Shown in pieces: positions 11,192 to 23,900 of a DNA stretch of 64,000 bases. Below the pieces are notes generated by a model that was given only the letters and a program-made list of their open reading frames with translations, did not search any database and was not told the origin of the DNA. Numbering within the stretch: the stretch's first letter is position 1; each line of letters begins with the position of its first letter. The position numbers and the translations under genes are program-made. Origin of the DNA: Drosophila persimilis (lineage: Eukaryota; Arthropoda; Insecta; Diptera; Drosophilidae); the NCBI RefSeq assembly GCF_003286085.1, contig NW_020825289.1:14322001-14386000 (forward strand), given 5' to 3'.

Positions 11192-14100
11192 CTGACGCTC
11201 ACGTTGAATGTGTGCCATTTGGCAATAATTGTAAGGCTATTGTTTGGTTGCCCGCCACGCTCTGTGTGTGGCTTCGCCTCGAGGCAATCGCTCAAATCTT
11301 ATGACAACTCAAACAGCTACTGTGCGATTGGCAAAAATACCGCTGCCGATAGCGATACTGCTGCAGATACACATACAGATACAGGCGCAGATTGTTTGTC
11401 TGCGGCAGTGATGTATCTGTATCTATTGAACTTTCGAATGGCAAGTGTCCGTTGGGTGCGTTCGGTTTATTGTCTGTCTCTCCATCTCGACTACCGCTTC
11501 TCCTTTATTCACCCTATTTTCGCGCTTGCCTTTCAATTCATATTATTTGGAAAAATAAATAGCCAACTATTCTTCAGGTTATAGAGAAATACTTTACACT
11601 CGTCGACTGTGGCATTTTTGTGGGAATTTTTTAATATTTTACCCCGACAAGGACAGACAAGGAAACGAGTAATGGAGGCCATGTATTGGCCTAGCTGACG
11701 GCTGACGGCTGACGGTTGGCACATTTTTCGGGTATCAGTTGAAGTCGGAAAATTCATTTTCACCAACGAAGGTCTTTGAGTGATGCCTTTAAAATGCTGT
11801 GGAATTCGATTTCTACGACTATTGGAAGACGGGAGAGTTTTCTTTTCGGAGGCCTGCTCTAATATTGATTTAAGTTACTCCCTGGAACAACAATTTTTCA
11901 AAACGTCGTATGTTAGTAAGTAATGAAGATCCCTCCAAAATGCTGGGCTAATGATTCTTAAAGCGCTCCCAATAAATTCCTCTGAAAAATTACCACTAAC
12001 GCCCATATGTCAGCTTAAACGAAAGCCCCTCAGCCCCGAGGCCATCGGGAACGGCAACAGCTGTGGGGGCAGAGGCTGCCCCGACTGCGGTCGGTGAAAC
12101 AAGAAAACTAAATTAAAACCCAACCGCAACTGTTTACACAGCAAATGTTACCACGAAGGGGCGGCTCAACAAAGCCTCGAACTGGGGCTGAAGCTGAAAT
12201 CCCAGAAATGAAATAAAGGAGAAAGATGATTAATTAGGGCGGCTACTTGCCAGAGTGGGATCGGATCGGATCGGGAGAGCAGTTGCCGGTTGATCGGGAC
12301 AGTTGGGCCGAGAGGTGAGAAGAGTAATATGTACAAATATATCACTCCTTCGGAACGGTTAAAAACGAATTAATAATGTGTGATCGGATGACGCCCCCAA
12401 AATGTGGAATGCCAGTTGGCCAGCTCAACGAAAGGAGAATCATCTAATAGCCCTTCGGCTATCCTGGGGGATGTTGCGGCCAATCATGAGTGTTGCAGAG
12501 GCGGGCACGCGTATCGCCACGATGATATGGCAAAAGGATGTCTCGTAGGGATCGATTGACTTTTGGATGGGCACACAAAGAATGCCATTATGTGCATGAT
12601 CTGTGGTTTCCCTTTCAACTCTGCTCCGTTTGCGGCGCTTTGTCGGCAAAAGAGTAGAGAGAGAGACCAGTAGGGGAGTGAAGTGAGCGTCAATGACGTA
12701 GAGGGAGGACACCCAAGCCGCTGCCACCATCGAAGTGTGAATTCTAACAGCCCGCGTCGGCGTGGCCCTCGCCGTCGTAAATAAAACATTTGAGCCCCAG
12801 TCACAGTCGCTGAAATGTGGCGGATTCGGATTCTTTGAAAAGCAAAGAGGGACAGGCAGAGAAACGAAGAGTCCGACGAGTTCGACGAGTCCGACGAGTC
12901 CGATGATCAGGATGAAGATGAACCTTAATTGCACTTCGGCGTAGCGCCTTCGTTTATCGCGTTCCTGTTAATTTGAAGCTGATCCTTGATTAACACTCCG
13001 CTCGTCTTCTGATAGGGACATGCCCTCAACTCCTTTGCTTCAATTCCTCGCCAGCACCTCCCTGAAGATCGTGCGGTGTGTGGCGTCAAGCCATAAAATT
13101 CGTTTAACACCTGCGGACCCTCGAGAGGTGTGATGTCAATGATTATAACTATAACGCCTATAATCCACAAATGACTTAATAAAAGGGTTTCGCCGCCCAT
13201 TTCGGACACGCACAGAATCGATCGTCATGAACTTGAAGGCAGTTTCAGGGGCAATCCTCCTCCACAAATGGGCATGGCCCTATGCTACCTTGATCTTTGC
13301 CCATCCTAGAGATATATGCATTTGCGATCCACTTCAGTTCCATTTTCCATCATCCGTACCCAAATAATTCATATATTTATCAGATTTAATTACAACTAAT
13401 TTGACATTGAAATATAGGAAATTTTCCAAAATTAATGCACCGAGAAATCATAGACGAAATAATCACGAAACGCAATCAATCCTTTCCTACGATGATGCAA
13501 AGCAGCTAGGTACTATTCGGGAAACAAAAACATAAATAATCTACATAAGTAGGAATCTCTTGGAGACTGTACGGTGGCCACCGCGCCGCTTTCCCGTTTT
13601 GATTTATTTACCATAGGAAATATAAATGCATTCGAAATGGATTTTAGTTATGCGTGGAGGCCGCCAGAGCTCTCGAAAAATTATCGCCAGCAAATGCTAT
13701 GTGAAAATAGGAAAATAAATAATTATTGAAAGGCTAAAAACCCAAGTCCACATGGAGCTTCTACTTCTAATTAAAGACACATTTCTTGGCTTCCATGTGC
13801 AGGTCCATTTCCCACTCCGGTTCCAGCTGCAGGCACAAATCGATTTGCTACAATTTCAATTTTCGTTGATTTTCCAAAAAGTGACAATTGGCCAGCGTGA
13901 TTTTCAATTATTCTCAGGTGAATCGATCCGTCAGTCGGCACATGTCAAAGTTGGGAGCTCCCCCCATAATTGTGGCATCAAGTCCAGGTTCCGTTAAGCC
14001 AAACGGCGAGTCTCGTGCCGACTTTTCCAAAACAAATTGCAGCGGCTTTTTGTGGATCGTTTCTTCACACTGCGGAGTGCGGAGTGCGGAGAGTGGAGTG

Positions 14101-14622
14101 TGAAAAATTGAGCTGCATGTTATCTCCAGTTGATTTAATTAGATTTTGATTTGCTGCGGCATTTTTCGCATCTAATTGAAGTAAAGTTCCCAGAATCAAA
14201 GATTATTATTGAGCTGGTTTTGAAGATGCCGCCGATCCGATAAGACCATTATTATATTATTCATTATAACTTTGTGAAATCGTGATGTATATTGTATTCT
14301 ATTGTACACATTGCCAATAAATCTGGTAAGATTGGTAAGCTTTTGAATCTTTAAAGATCACGCACCTATCAGAATATTTGAATATTTTTCCGATTTGAAA
14401 ATATATCACAATATCTTTAGTGGGCGTCGAAAATCAATTTGCAATAAGCAACTAAACGGCATTAGGTCAATTAACACATCAGACACATTGCCATCGCCAT
14501 CGCCATCGCCATCATCGTCATTATTGTTATTGTTATTGTCGCTTTATGCTAACTCGGATGCCATTTCGGATGGAAACCACAAAGATTCCCACTCCCATAG
14601 TCTGTTTCCACCTTGACGCGAC

Positions 14623-14633
14623 TAATTCAATTA
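14623..14633. promoter_or_regulatory. TAAT-N3-ATTA palindrome (homeodomain dimer-type site)
   Basis: The sequence TAATTCAATTA fits the P3 palindrome bound cooperatively by Paired-class homeodomains. It lies midway between gsb and gsb-n. P3 sites are preferred by Q50/K50 homeodomains, while gsb and gsb-n carry S50, which favours two-base spacing, so a direct autoregulatory role is only a guess. Confidence 0.25.
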
Positions 14634-15723
14634 GCATAATTTGGCAACACCTTTTTTGGGTATCGAGGCGGCACCTACCGGCCTACCAGCCTGCCAGCCT
14701 GCCAGGCCAGCAGATGCGTATGTATCTGCTGGATTGCGCGTAGATACTCGTATTTCTGTTTTGTTCGTTTTGGCTAAAAAGCGCTGCTAAAGCGATTGGA
14801 AACGCCAGTGCAGGATGTAGACATCCAGAAGTTGACTAAGTTGGCGTGTCAAATCGATCATTGGCACAGTTTGACAATTCTATTTGACTGGACAGCCGGG
14901 GGGAAGCAGGAAACAAAACGAGGCAAAACAAAGGCAAGCGACTACGCTTGGACCACCGACAGGTACATGTCCAGACGGAGAGTCGCCGGCGTAGAGCAGA
15001 GCGTAACACTTACGATTTGTAATGGCCTCTAATCATGCGACAAAAAGAAGAAGACTCCCAGAAGACTGGCATACAGGGCCAGGACCTACCGCCGTTCCCA
15101 GGTACCAAACGTCGCATCGGAACATCTTCCCCGGGTTGTCAGTCTGCGGTTCGAGTGTTAATGGTTTGTTAGTACATGCCGGTGTCCTTGCTCCTGCGTC
15201 CTGCGTCCTGCTTCGTGCGCTGTCTCCTAGTCGGTCACAGCAAACACGATTTTCCGCCCACCCAAAACCCCTCCGCCGCCCCCCGTCAGCTTTACCGCAA
15301 TTATGACGCCTGTGGTCGTTGTGTTTGCCGTAATTTAGTTATCTCTCAAAACTGCACGCGATTTTCGCCGGAAATCGACAGTCGGCGGCTGAAGCCCACA
15401 GATCTTTGATTTAAGATGCACTGTTTAAAAACGCATTCGGCAGCCCTGTTTACTGCCGATGCCCCAACAAGATATAAAACACCCGCTCGTCTCATAAATC
15501 TGCGAAAATCTGGGCAGTCTCGCTCCATCGATTGGCGGTTGCATGTTTAGCAAATTACTCAACAGCTGTGCCGGGAGAATCTTAGCTGGAAGGAAGAGGG
15601 GCGACACGGAAGGGGACGGTTGGTAGGCCATTAAATAAATTATAACGAACTGCCCGCCAAAGAACGCCCCCCGTCTTGAGACGCTAAGCGGAATGGGCAT
15701 CGCTGCAAACAAATTGCTCACTG

Positions 15724-15772
15724 CCAGAGCCAGGGCCAGATCCAGAGCCAGGGCTAGGGCCAGGGACTTCCA
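15724..15772. repeat. CCAGAGCCAGGG-type tandem repeat
   Basis: Imperfect copies of a hexamer (CCAGAG / CCAGGG / CTAGGG) in the intergenic region. The same kind of unit recurs elsewhere in the window (16885-16910, 25501-25560, 26753-26801). Confidence 0.8.
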
Positions 15773-16884
15773 GAGTCTGCTGCTGAGCCCGCCAGTCCAT
15801 GTGGGAGACGACACGCAGTCTGGAGATTCCTCCGACCCGGCGTTGGGGCCACAAGGAAAAAGGTGGAAGTCAAGATCGCGTAGAGGGTTTGCATATGTCA
15901 GCAGCTTGCTCAAAGCAAATGCCGCTGGGAGTTTCCCTTTTCGGCTGAGTTTTTAATTTATGTTATTGATGCGAAAGATGTATGGACTGCACTGGGAGAA
16001 ATGTCTGTCTCTCTATCAAGCATTCCCACTCTTAGGCTTCGTGAATGAACCCGTCGTCCCTTGCCTGGATCTGCCCCAGCCGTCGCCAGTTGCTGGTTTA
16101 TGGAAAACACTGCACAGGCAAGTGCAGATTCGAAATTTCGGTTAAGGTTGCACCTCGGCATTTTGCGTTAGTATTTAAACAACGAAAAAATGAAGAAAAA
16201 AGAGTCGAAATGAGTTACGGATTTGCAATCGCTTAACTTGAGTGCCAATCTGAGTCGGCACCAAACTTCAGTCGTATAAACAAATGAACATATGTAAAAT
16301 CCATGCTCGGAACGACATCTTGGGGCTGACGCTGATGCTGATGTGTTTTACGACTTGACACAGAGTTTCAGAGGACTGCTGACGGACATGGACGGAGATG
16401 GTGTCTGAGGTGTCGGTATCTTGCAGTGACTGGACAAAGTGGCCGACAAAAGTCGGCCGCTGATCCGTGCGCACTCGAAGGTTGGCGGTTGGCGGTTGGC
16501 GGTCTTCGAGCTCGGAGCTGACCGAAATGGCTTTGAAGCGCACATTTGCCAAAGTGATCGTAAAAATGCCAAGCCAAATACCTTGGGCACGTCAAGCGCG
16601 GCAATTAAAATTGAACTTTTATGTTACAATGACATATAGCCCAGTCCCGTCCCGAGTTGGCCCACGGTGGAGCGCCTTAGCTTTCAAATGAGATGCTGAT
16701 GGGTGGCGACGGAGTGGGGAGTGAGTGAAAAGGCCATGCGTGTGAACAGGCAAGATCAAAAGCTCAAGCCGCAGCAACGCACTTGCAACTGAGAAAAGGA
16801 CGCAGACACAGTTTGAGATAGCGACAGAGAGAGAGAGAAAGAGAGAAAAACAAAGTCTTATTTTTTGACCGGACAATGCAAATG

Positions 16885-16910
16885 CCCAGGCCCAGGCCCA
16901 GACCCAGACC
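16885..16910. repeat. CCCAGG/CCCAGA hexamer repeat
   Basis: About four copies of CCCAGG/CCCAGA in the gsb/gsb-n intergenic region, one of several dispersed copies of this hexamer family. Confidence 0.8.
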
Positions 16911-19900
16911 GGTCCTGGTCCGGGTTCCGTGCAGTTTTGTTTTTCACAATTTAATTGCAAATAAATTGAGTTTTTGGTACTTCATTTAAGCGAAACACGC
17001 TAAACTTTCCTGCTCTGGCGGATCCATCAAAGTCGCAAGAGGACGTCTGTTTTGCTCTCTCTCTCTCTCGCAGATCGCTTTTACAAATCCGACTGTATCC
17101 AAAAGATACAAAAAGCACATGTAACGAAATGACCAAATGAAATTGAAATTTATTCCAAACCATCTGCGGCTGCACCTTTCAAAATCTAAACTCACTCTGC
17201 AGCACTAGATGGTTGAACCCTTTCAAGAACCAGACCACAGGCTTCTGGCCATCATTTTTGTGTTCCTGGAACATGCTTCTTATTGCAATCCTTTACAATC
17301 TATCAATAAATACTTATCCGTTAGTCCTAGACTATAATGAAGTTCCGCAAAAAGATCCATCAAAACTCCGTTGGAAAACTGTCAACAGACGAACAAGAAC
17401 CCGAAAGGATACAGTTGCAGCAGTAGCCAAGGACATGTTGACCAAACGGAAGGCAAAACAAACAGTTTGGCAGACCGACAAATATTGAACAATCACATAT
17501 GACAGATCGCTCGACCATCTGGAAGGCTGGGCCTACAAGTGAAAACTGGGCCCTGGGCCCTGGGCACACACCCTGAAACACTTGGTTCAATGCAGTGGTC
17601 AGGCAGTTTTCACTCCTTCATGCTAAATTTGCGAGGCAAACAAACGCTGTCGTTGGTCCCGCCGGGCCCAGGCATGAGGCACCAGAGAGGACGGTGGACG
17701 GAGGACGGAGGACGAAGGTGTCACATCGGCAGGGGGCTTCGATGGACGGTGGCACAGCAAGCGTCAAGATCTGGGCAAGGACATTTAGCTACTCGTTTGT
17801 AGTCGATTCAGTAGTCACTAGCCCCAGACAATACCAGAGTCCCACTCAAAGTTAGAGTTCCATTCTGGGAAGCCATCACTACTCACAGATGATGATTTCC
17901 TTTGGAAGCACTCACGTTCCCCGGTCGAAGGAGTTCACACTCCGAGATCCAGTTACGAGAGAGGTTTACGATCTCGTCAGTTTGAATGAATTAGACTGTA
18001 CTCACATTTCGCCCTTTTGCGGCCTCCTATAATGATCTATAGAACCATATCTTTTATGTCTTCTCAGCTTGGCGACACAATTTACAGCCCCTAGTAAATC
18101 TTCGGCTAGCATGTGATTCGATTCAGGGAAAAGAGCTGGCGTACAGTTTAGCACTGCGATTCAAAGCATTCACGAAATCCTGTCAGTAGCCCAGAATCAA
18201 GAAAGCATTTTCGAATTTTGTTTATGGCACCCTAATCGAAGGCTTTGTTTACGCAATATTAACTGGAAAGTGTCCCAAAGAGTGTTAATTGTCGTTTTCA
18301 CACTTTTCGTTGCTGTTCGTAGCATTTCACATGTTTGCCTGTTTTATGATCCATTTTGTAATCTCAAGTATTCTATGAGCTGAAAATTCACTTATCTTTC
18401 CGATTCTTATTCAATCATTCTGAGAATTTTGTACTTTTTCAATTGCCTTTCGTTCTTCTTGTTCCATTGATATGCAAAACAATTTCCAAACATGAATTTT
18501 CTTCATCAAGACGCCACTCCTCAACAGGAAAGGAAGCCAAACTGCCACGCCCAAATACTAGTATATAGGCGGACTTCCGTTTCACAGGGCAATAAACAGA
18601 AGTCCTGCCCCAAGGCTCCTCCTTATCGAAATTTCTGACGCAGACGTTGCCACGCTTGAGGCGCTCCGGTAATTGAAAACTGTCAATACGCAAATTAAAT
18701 AATTTGTCATGTGTATCGTGACCAAGTTTCTGTGGTTACGGCCAGAACATGGAGCGGCAGCAGTGTAGAGGAGGAGAAAACAAAATTCCTCATTCGGGAA
18801 TGTCCTGTGCGGCTCATTTGCATGGCCATAGCCATTGTAGATGACGCATGCGAGTGCACTCAAGTGGTACTTGCAGAACGCTTCATTAGCAACGAGTTTT
18901 TTGTTCTGATTATCGCATGATGCAAGACAGTAGAGGGCCTGGAGCCTAGAGCCTAGACCAGCTGAGTATTTCAATCCTCGCCCCTGGTTTCCACTCGATG
19001 ACCAGCGGTTGTTTCCTCAGCCTTGTTGCCTGGCCGGCTTATTCCGCTCAATGGAATTTATGGAGGAAATATTGCTGCTGAAATATCATTATAGATCTGA
19101 GATTTGCATGCGGCCCAACTCCACACAGACCCACGCCGGCATACCACACACATACGCATGCACATACAAAGGCAAAGGGCAGCCATTTTGTCGCTCTCTC
19201 TCTCGAAATTTTCCTCTGTCCCTCTCTGCCCTTTCCGAAGCCAGATGCAGGCGGCATGTGCGTATCCTTAATATGCGTAAACTTCACGCTTAATTCCTCA
19301 TAGTAGATGATGTCCTTTCGCTGTTTTCGCTTTTGTTCGTTGGTTTTTCAATTTTTCAATTTTTCAAAAACTGCAGACAGTCCGAACCGTACCAGGTGTG
19401 ACTTTCGTTAGCTATAATGGATGTTGATAAATTTTTATGTTTGTATATCGGTAAATGACTTTGGCAGTCGAGGGAAGGATATGTGAAATCCACTCATCCG
19501 GGTAGGATTAGGGTCGTGCTTGGTATAGGGATTGGCTCCCCATATCTAGCAATCATGGATGCACGGATGATGGAACGTGGATACAACGTACTTTGTTCTA
19601 ATGAGCTTGAAGTAAAGTAGCGACCGTATCAACGGTCATTATTACATTGCATATCGTAAATCAAATGCAGCTTCATCTGCCAACCGAACAGAGGGAACAA
19701 CATTCACATGATTTCATCGTAAACAAGCATGAACTTGCGTTGTATCTCAGCGAATGTTAGCTGGAGAGGATAAGCCAAGAAGCCAAAGGAAACCCGCACC
19801 GAACCCCCATTAAGTTTGATGACAAAGACCTAGCCCAACTGGGCCGGCAGGGGGAAGAGACGAAGGAGACGGAGGTCGAGGTGGAAAAGTGGGATAAACA

Positions 19901-20114
19901 TACATTGAGAACACACGACAACGACACGACACACAACTGTGGGTGCTAAAACTGCCAAAACCGGAACGATTGATAATGCGTCCTGGTCTCTGCCTGGGCC
20001 TGGTCTATGTCCTGTGCCGACGGCAGCCTTCACGCTTTAATTGGCTGCCAGTGACAAAATAAAGAGTCATACAATTCACACAAATGTGTCGTCGGCCGTG
20101 ACAGGAGCGGAGCG

Positions 20115-20146
20115 GAGCCCAGCCCGAGCCCGAGCCCGAGTCCGGG
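20115..20146. repeat. AGCCCG hexamer repeat
   Basis: Four to five copies of AGCCCG about 0.8 kb upstream of the gsb-n start codon. Confidence 0.8.
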
Positions 20147-20338
20147 GGACAGCTGCACAGCCAAAATGATCGGCCGAATGGCAGCGGGCAGGGGGTTGAT
20201 GTTTACGTGCGACGTGCGGATGGATAGCGGATATCGTACAATATCAAACGCGAGGCGAGCTCAGCCCTGAACCGCCCTGAGCGAGCACAGCCAATCAGAA
20301 CTCTCTCGAGGCGTGGCATTGCAGCTCGATTAAAGCGC

Positions 20339-20560
20339 CAGAGAGACGAGAGAAGACGAGTTCCGCGCTCCCTCGGCTCTCGCGCGGCACTCTGTCTTCC
20401 CTCTCGGTCGCACACTGAAGTTTTTTGATCGTTGCCATATTGGTGTGGCGCCCGAGCAGGCAGCAAACACAGAAAGGGCGGGCGCGAAAGCTACTCTCGC
20501 TCTCCCTCTCCCTCCTCGCCAGCATCTCCATCTCCATCGCCGTCCGCACCAGTGGTGGTG
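20339..20560. promoter_or_regulatory. GAGA/CTC-rich block upstream of gsb-n
   Basis: This block contains many GAGAG and CTCTC elements (for example around 20339-20360, 20395-20405 and 20490-20520), 400-630 bases before the gsb-n start codon. GAGAG is the core recognised by GAGA factor (Trl), common at Drosophila developmental promoters with paused polymerase. No TATA box is obvious, so the transcription start itself is not assigned. Confidence 0.35.
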
Positions 20561-20967
20561 GGAAACCAGTTTATGGAGCGATCTCATTGTTCGTCCGTCT
20601 CCCCGTTGTAGTCGTCGACGTCACCCGGTCCCGGCCGGCCTCCGTTAATTTATGCTCGCGCTTCTCTTTAGTTGCTTTGCAAGTCTCGTGCTGTTTGATC
20701 GCCGAAGCGCGCGTAATTCCAAGAAAAACTCACGTTGCGCCGAGCTGGATTGTCGCCGCTATCACGCTATCACGCTATCGGGCTGAGAGTCGCAAACTTC
20801 CGTCGGAACGGGAATCGGAAATCGCATGTGGCAGACTTCTTTCTTGTTGACGCGGTGGAGCCCTTCGGCCACTTCGCATGTGATAGCCAGTTTGATTGTG
20901 CAGTGCAACATCGATTTAGTTAATAAGTTATTCTATAAGCAGTTGGATTTGGACAATTCGGACAAAT

Positions 20968-23900
20968 ATGGATATGTCTAGCGCCAACTCCCTGCGGCCA
21001 CTATTTTCGGGCTATCCCTTTCAAGGTAAGCTAACGGGCGGGCTTATCACCTACCAAAAGAAGTTAAGTCCCCTTCGACACACTCTAAATATAGCTTGGA
21101 CATATTCGTAGTCTCTTCCACATTTAATGGGATTACAATCAAGTAATGGCAAATGGTATTTTGCCAAAAGACTGAACTCCGCTTTGTACATATACTTTAT
21201 GTTTGGCTCTTTCCCATTTACAGGACAAGGTCGTGTTAACCAACTCGGAGGAGTCTTTATCAATGGTCGACCGCTGCCCAATCACATTCGCCTGAAGATC
21301 GTGGAAATGGCGGCCAGCGGAGTTCGTCCCTGTGTGATTTCCCGCCAGTTGCGCGTCTCCCATGGATGTGTGTCGAAGATTCTAAACCGTTATCAGGAGA
21401 CGGGCTCGATTAGGCCCGGGGTCATAGGCGGATCGAAGCCCAAGGTGACCTCGCCCGAGATCGAGACACGAATCGATGAGCTGCGAAAGGAGAATCCCGG
21501 CATATTCAGCTGGGAGATACGAGAGAAGCTGATCAAGGTGAGTTACACGGTGGCTTACAGACACCTGCACCTGCACGACAACAGGAGGCAATAAAATGTG
21601 CCAAAACAAAGGGTCCAAGGACTTTTGCTAGGCCCACCAGTAGCCATAACCGCATGGTCGCATGGGCATTATGTGCGGACAAGAGATGCACCAATACCAA
21701 CTGATTCGCAAAGACCATTCGCCGGTCGTTTACTTCCGTTTTCCGAAAAGTCACGTGGCAGACTCGGGCCGCCCGCTGTCTTTGTTGTGGCACGTTGCCG
21801 GTGACATTTCTCCGGTCCGGTCTTTGCATATGCCGGCTGCTGGCACAAATCGGCCCCAGGATCGATTTTGAACTTGGCCGCCCATTGACAAATTTGTTGT
21901 ACAACGGCGACGACAAATTTTCGCATGCCACCCATACCGTTAAGAAATCGATTAAACCATAAAGAGTAGGCTGTGGCAGATGCTGTCGCTGTTTTTGTTG
22001 TCTCCTTGTCGGCATCGATTGCCTTTCATCCTGGAGGCAACAAGGTGCGAAAAAAATACATATATTTATCTTGCCTTTTGGCTTTGAGGCATCGCTCCAA
22101 ACTTCCGGCCTGACGCGCCAAGAAAAAAGGAATCAGGTAATATCAGGCTGTAGTCAACCTACTTAACGCTGCCTACACTCAAAGAAAATGGGTTTGATTT
22201 GGGATTTTTCTTTACCATCAGTATGATGTTTCCGTCCTTCGACCCCTCAGTGTACCTTTGGCAGAGTATTCGCTTATTTGTGATCTCAGCCCACCAGCTA
22301 AACTTAATTCATGTCACGTTTTAATGGACGATTTAAAAATCAAACAAAAAACTTGTACGGAGTGGAGTGTCTGTCCCCTTGCCCTCTTTCAACCATTTCA
22401 CACAGTCAACCTGAAAATCAAAGCCGAAAAAACCCAAACACCTCGTCACAATCGCACATGCTCTGCCATTATTTTTCCACAAATTAGCGTTAAACTTTAT
22501 GGAAGATAAAAAACACACACAGAAACACACTGGAATCAGGCAAGCGGAAAGTAAAGTCAATGGAGACGGAGCTGAACCTACGCCAATATAGCTTATTCAT
22601 GGACATCCGACTCCCAGAGCAGACCAACTGTCTCGATGTTTGGCAGGGCACCACCTCGGCACCACCATTTGGATGGATGGACGGATGGCTGGATGGCCCG
22701 ATGACGGCTGTCTTGGAGTCGTTTTTCGCCTTTCGGCAAGTTTATATGCACAGAGGATGAGAGATACATTGTATTCGCATATTCATGCGCCAGCCCCTTT
22801 TGGCGGCTCATGCCGGCCTGCTCTTTATTTGAAGCCGCAATTAGTTACACTTTATGTGGCGATACCGATTCGGGCGACCATCGATATGATCGGGCCAGAT
22901 ATCGCTCACGCACACAATTGCATCGCTGGTTGCATCACTGCACCGTCCTGTATCTGTCAGATGCACCCTGTGTGTGCAGTAGGCGTAAAAACAGCCTCCA
23001 GGTGCGCTTCACGCTGAATTAGAATGCGCTATCGGCATCTCTCTTGCTCTATAACTTATCTCGATTTCTCTCTTTGTGTGCCCACCCCTCCTGTCCCTGT
23101 CTGCACAGATACCATTTGGTTGGAGGCAGTGTATCCATCGATGATCGTGATTGATTTTACTGGTAGTTACTGCCCATTGGTACTGTCGTGGAAGTGCTCG
23201 CATGATGAACGCAAATGGTTCCCCACTCTCGCTGACAAACTGCTGACTTCCAAGAAACTCGATTAATTAAAAACTACAGACTACACCTGTCACTCAAGCC
23301 AGACGCTAGCGCAGCCCCAAAAAAATACGATCGCAGAAGGGAATTAATACACAAATATGTAGATAAATATTTCTATACGATATGCTCTCGAATAAAGCGC
23401 AGTCAAGTGTCAATCCAACTGTCAACTAATTAATTAAATTTCAATTGAAACGGCTAAGGCAGAATCCAAGAGAGAAGGCAAAAATGTATCTCGCAGTCGG
23501 GGGCTCGCTCGAGTTGGAGTTCGAGATCGAGATCGGGACCGAGATCGGTTTGGAATGGACTTGGGCTTGGGTTTGAGTTTGGAATTGAAATTGGGTTTGG
23601 GATCCAGTTGTCAGTTGCTACAAGATAAGCCGTCACACATTCCAGCTGGACAACCGGCTCGGTACGGTACGATAGGGTAGGGTAGGGTAGGGTAGGGTAG
23701 GGTAGGGTAGGCCCCAGTGGCAGCCCCACCACACTCATAAATAACGTAACAAAGTCCAGTTGAAAATCAAAACATATTTCTGTTGTTGTATTTATGACAC
23801 ATTCAATAGAAATAGGAGTCGGTAGCCAGAGCTAACCAGACAGCCCACGGCGTCCGAAGCTACATACTCGTACAACCCGTACCCGTGCCCCGTTCCAGAC

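Larger units (their letters stand above)
9368..20967. promoter_or_regulatory. Divergent gsb / gsb-n intergenic regulatory region
   Basis: The 11.6 kb between the two divergent start codons contains both promoters and 5' untranslated regions, plus presumably the shared and private enhancers known for this pair in D. melanogaster. I see no coding gene here. Features visible are a G15 run at 10343-10357, a CACCGN repeat at 11155-11191, a homeodomain-dimer type palindrome at 14623-14633, a GCC/CAGGGC-rich repeat at 15724-15772 and a GAGA/CTC-rich block at 20339-20560 just upstream of gsb-n. Exact transcription starts cannot be fixed by eye. Confidence 0.7.

Noticed and set aside
23673-23711. TAGGG array as a telomeric remnant
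   Set aside because: Drosophila telomeres use retroelements, and the unit is a pentamer; it is an ordinary microsatellite.
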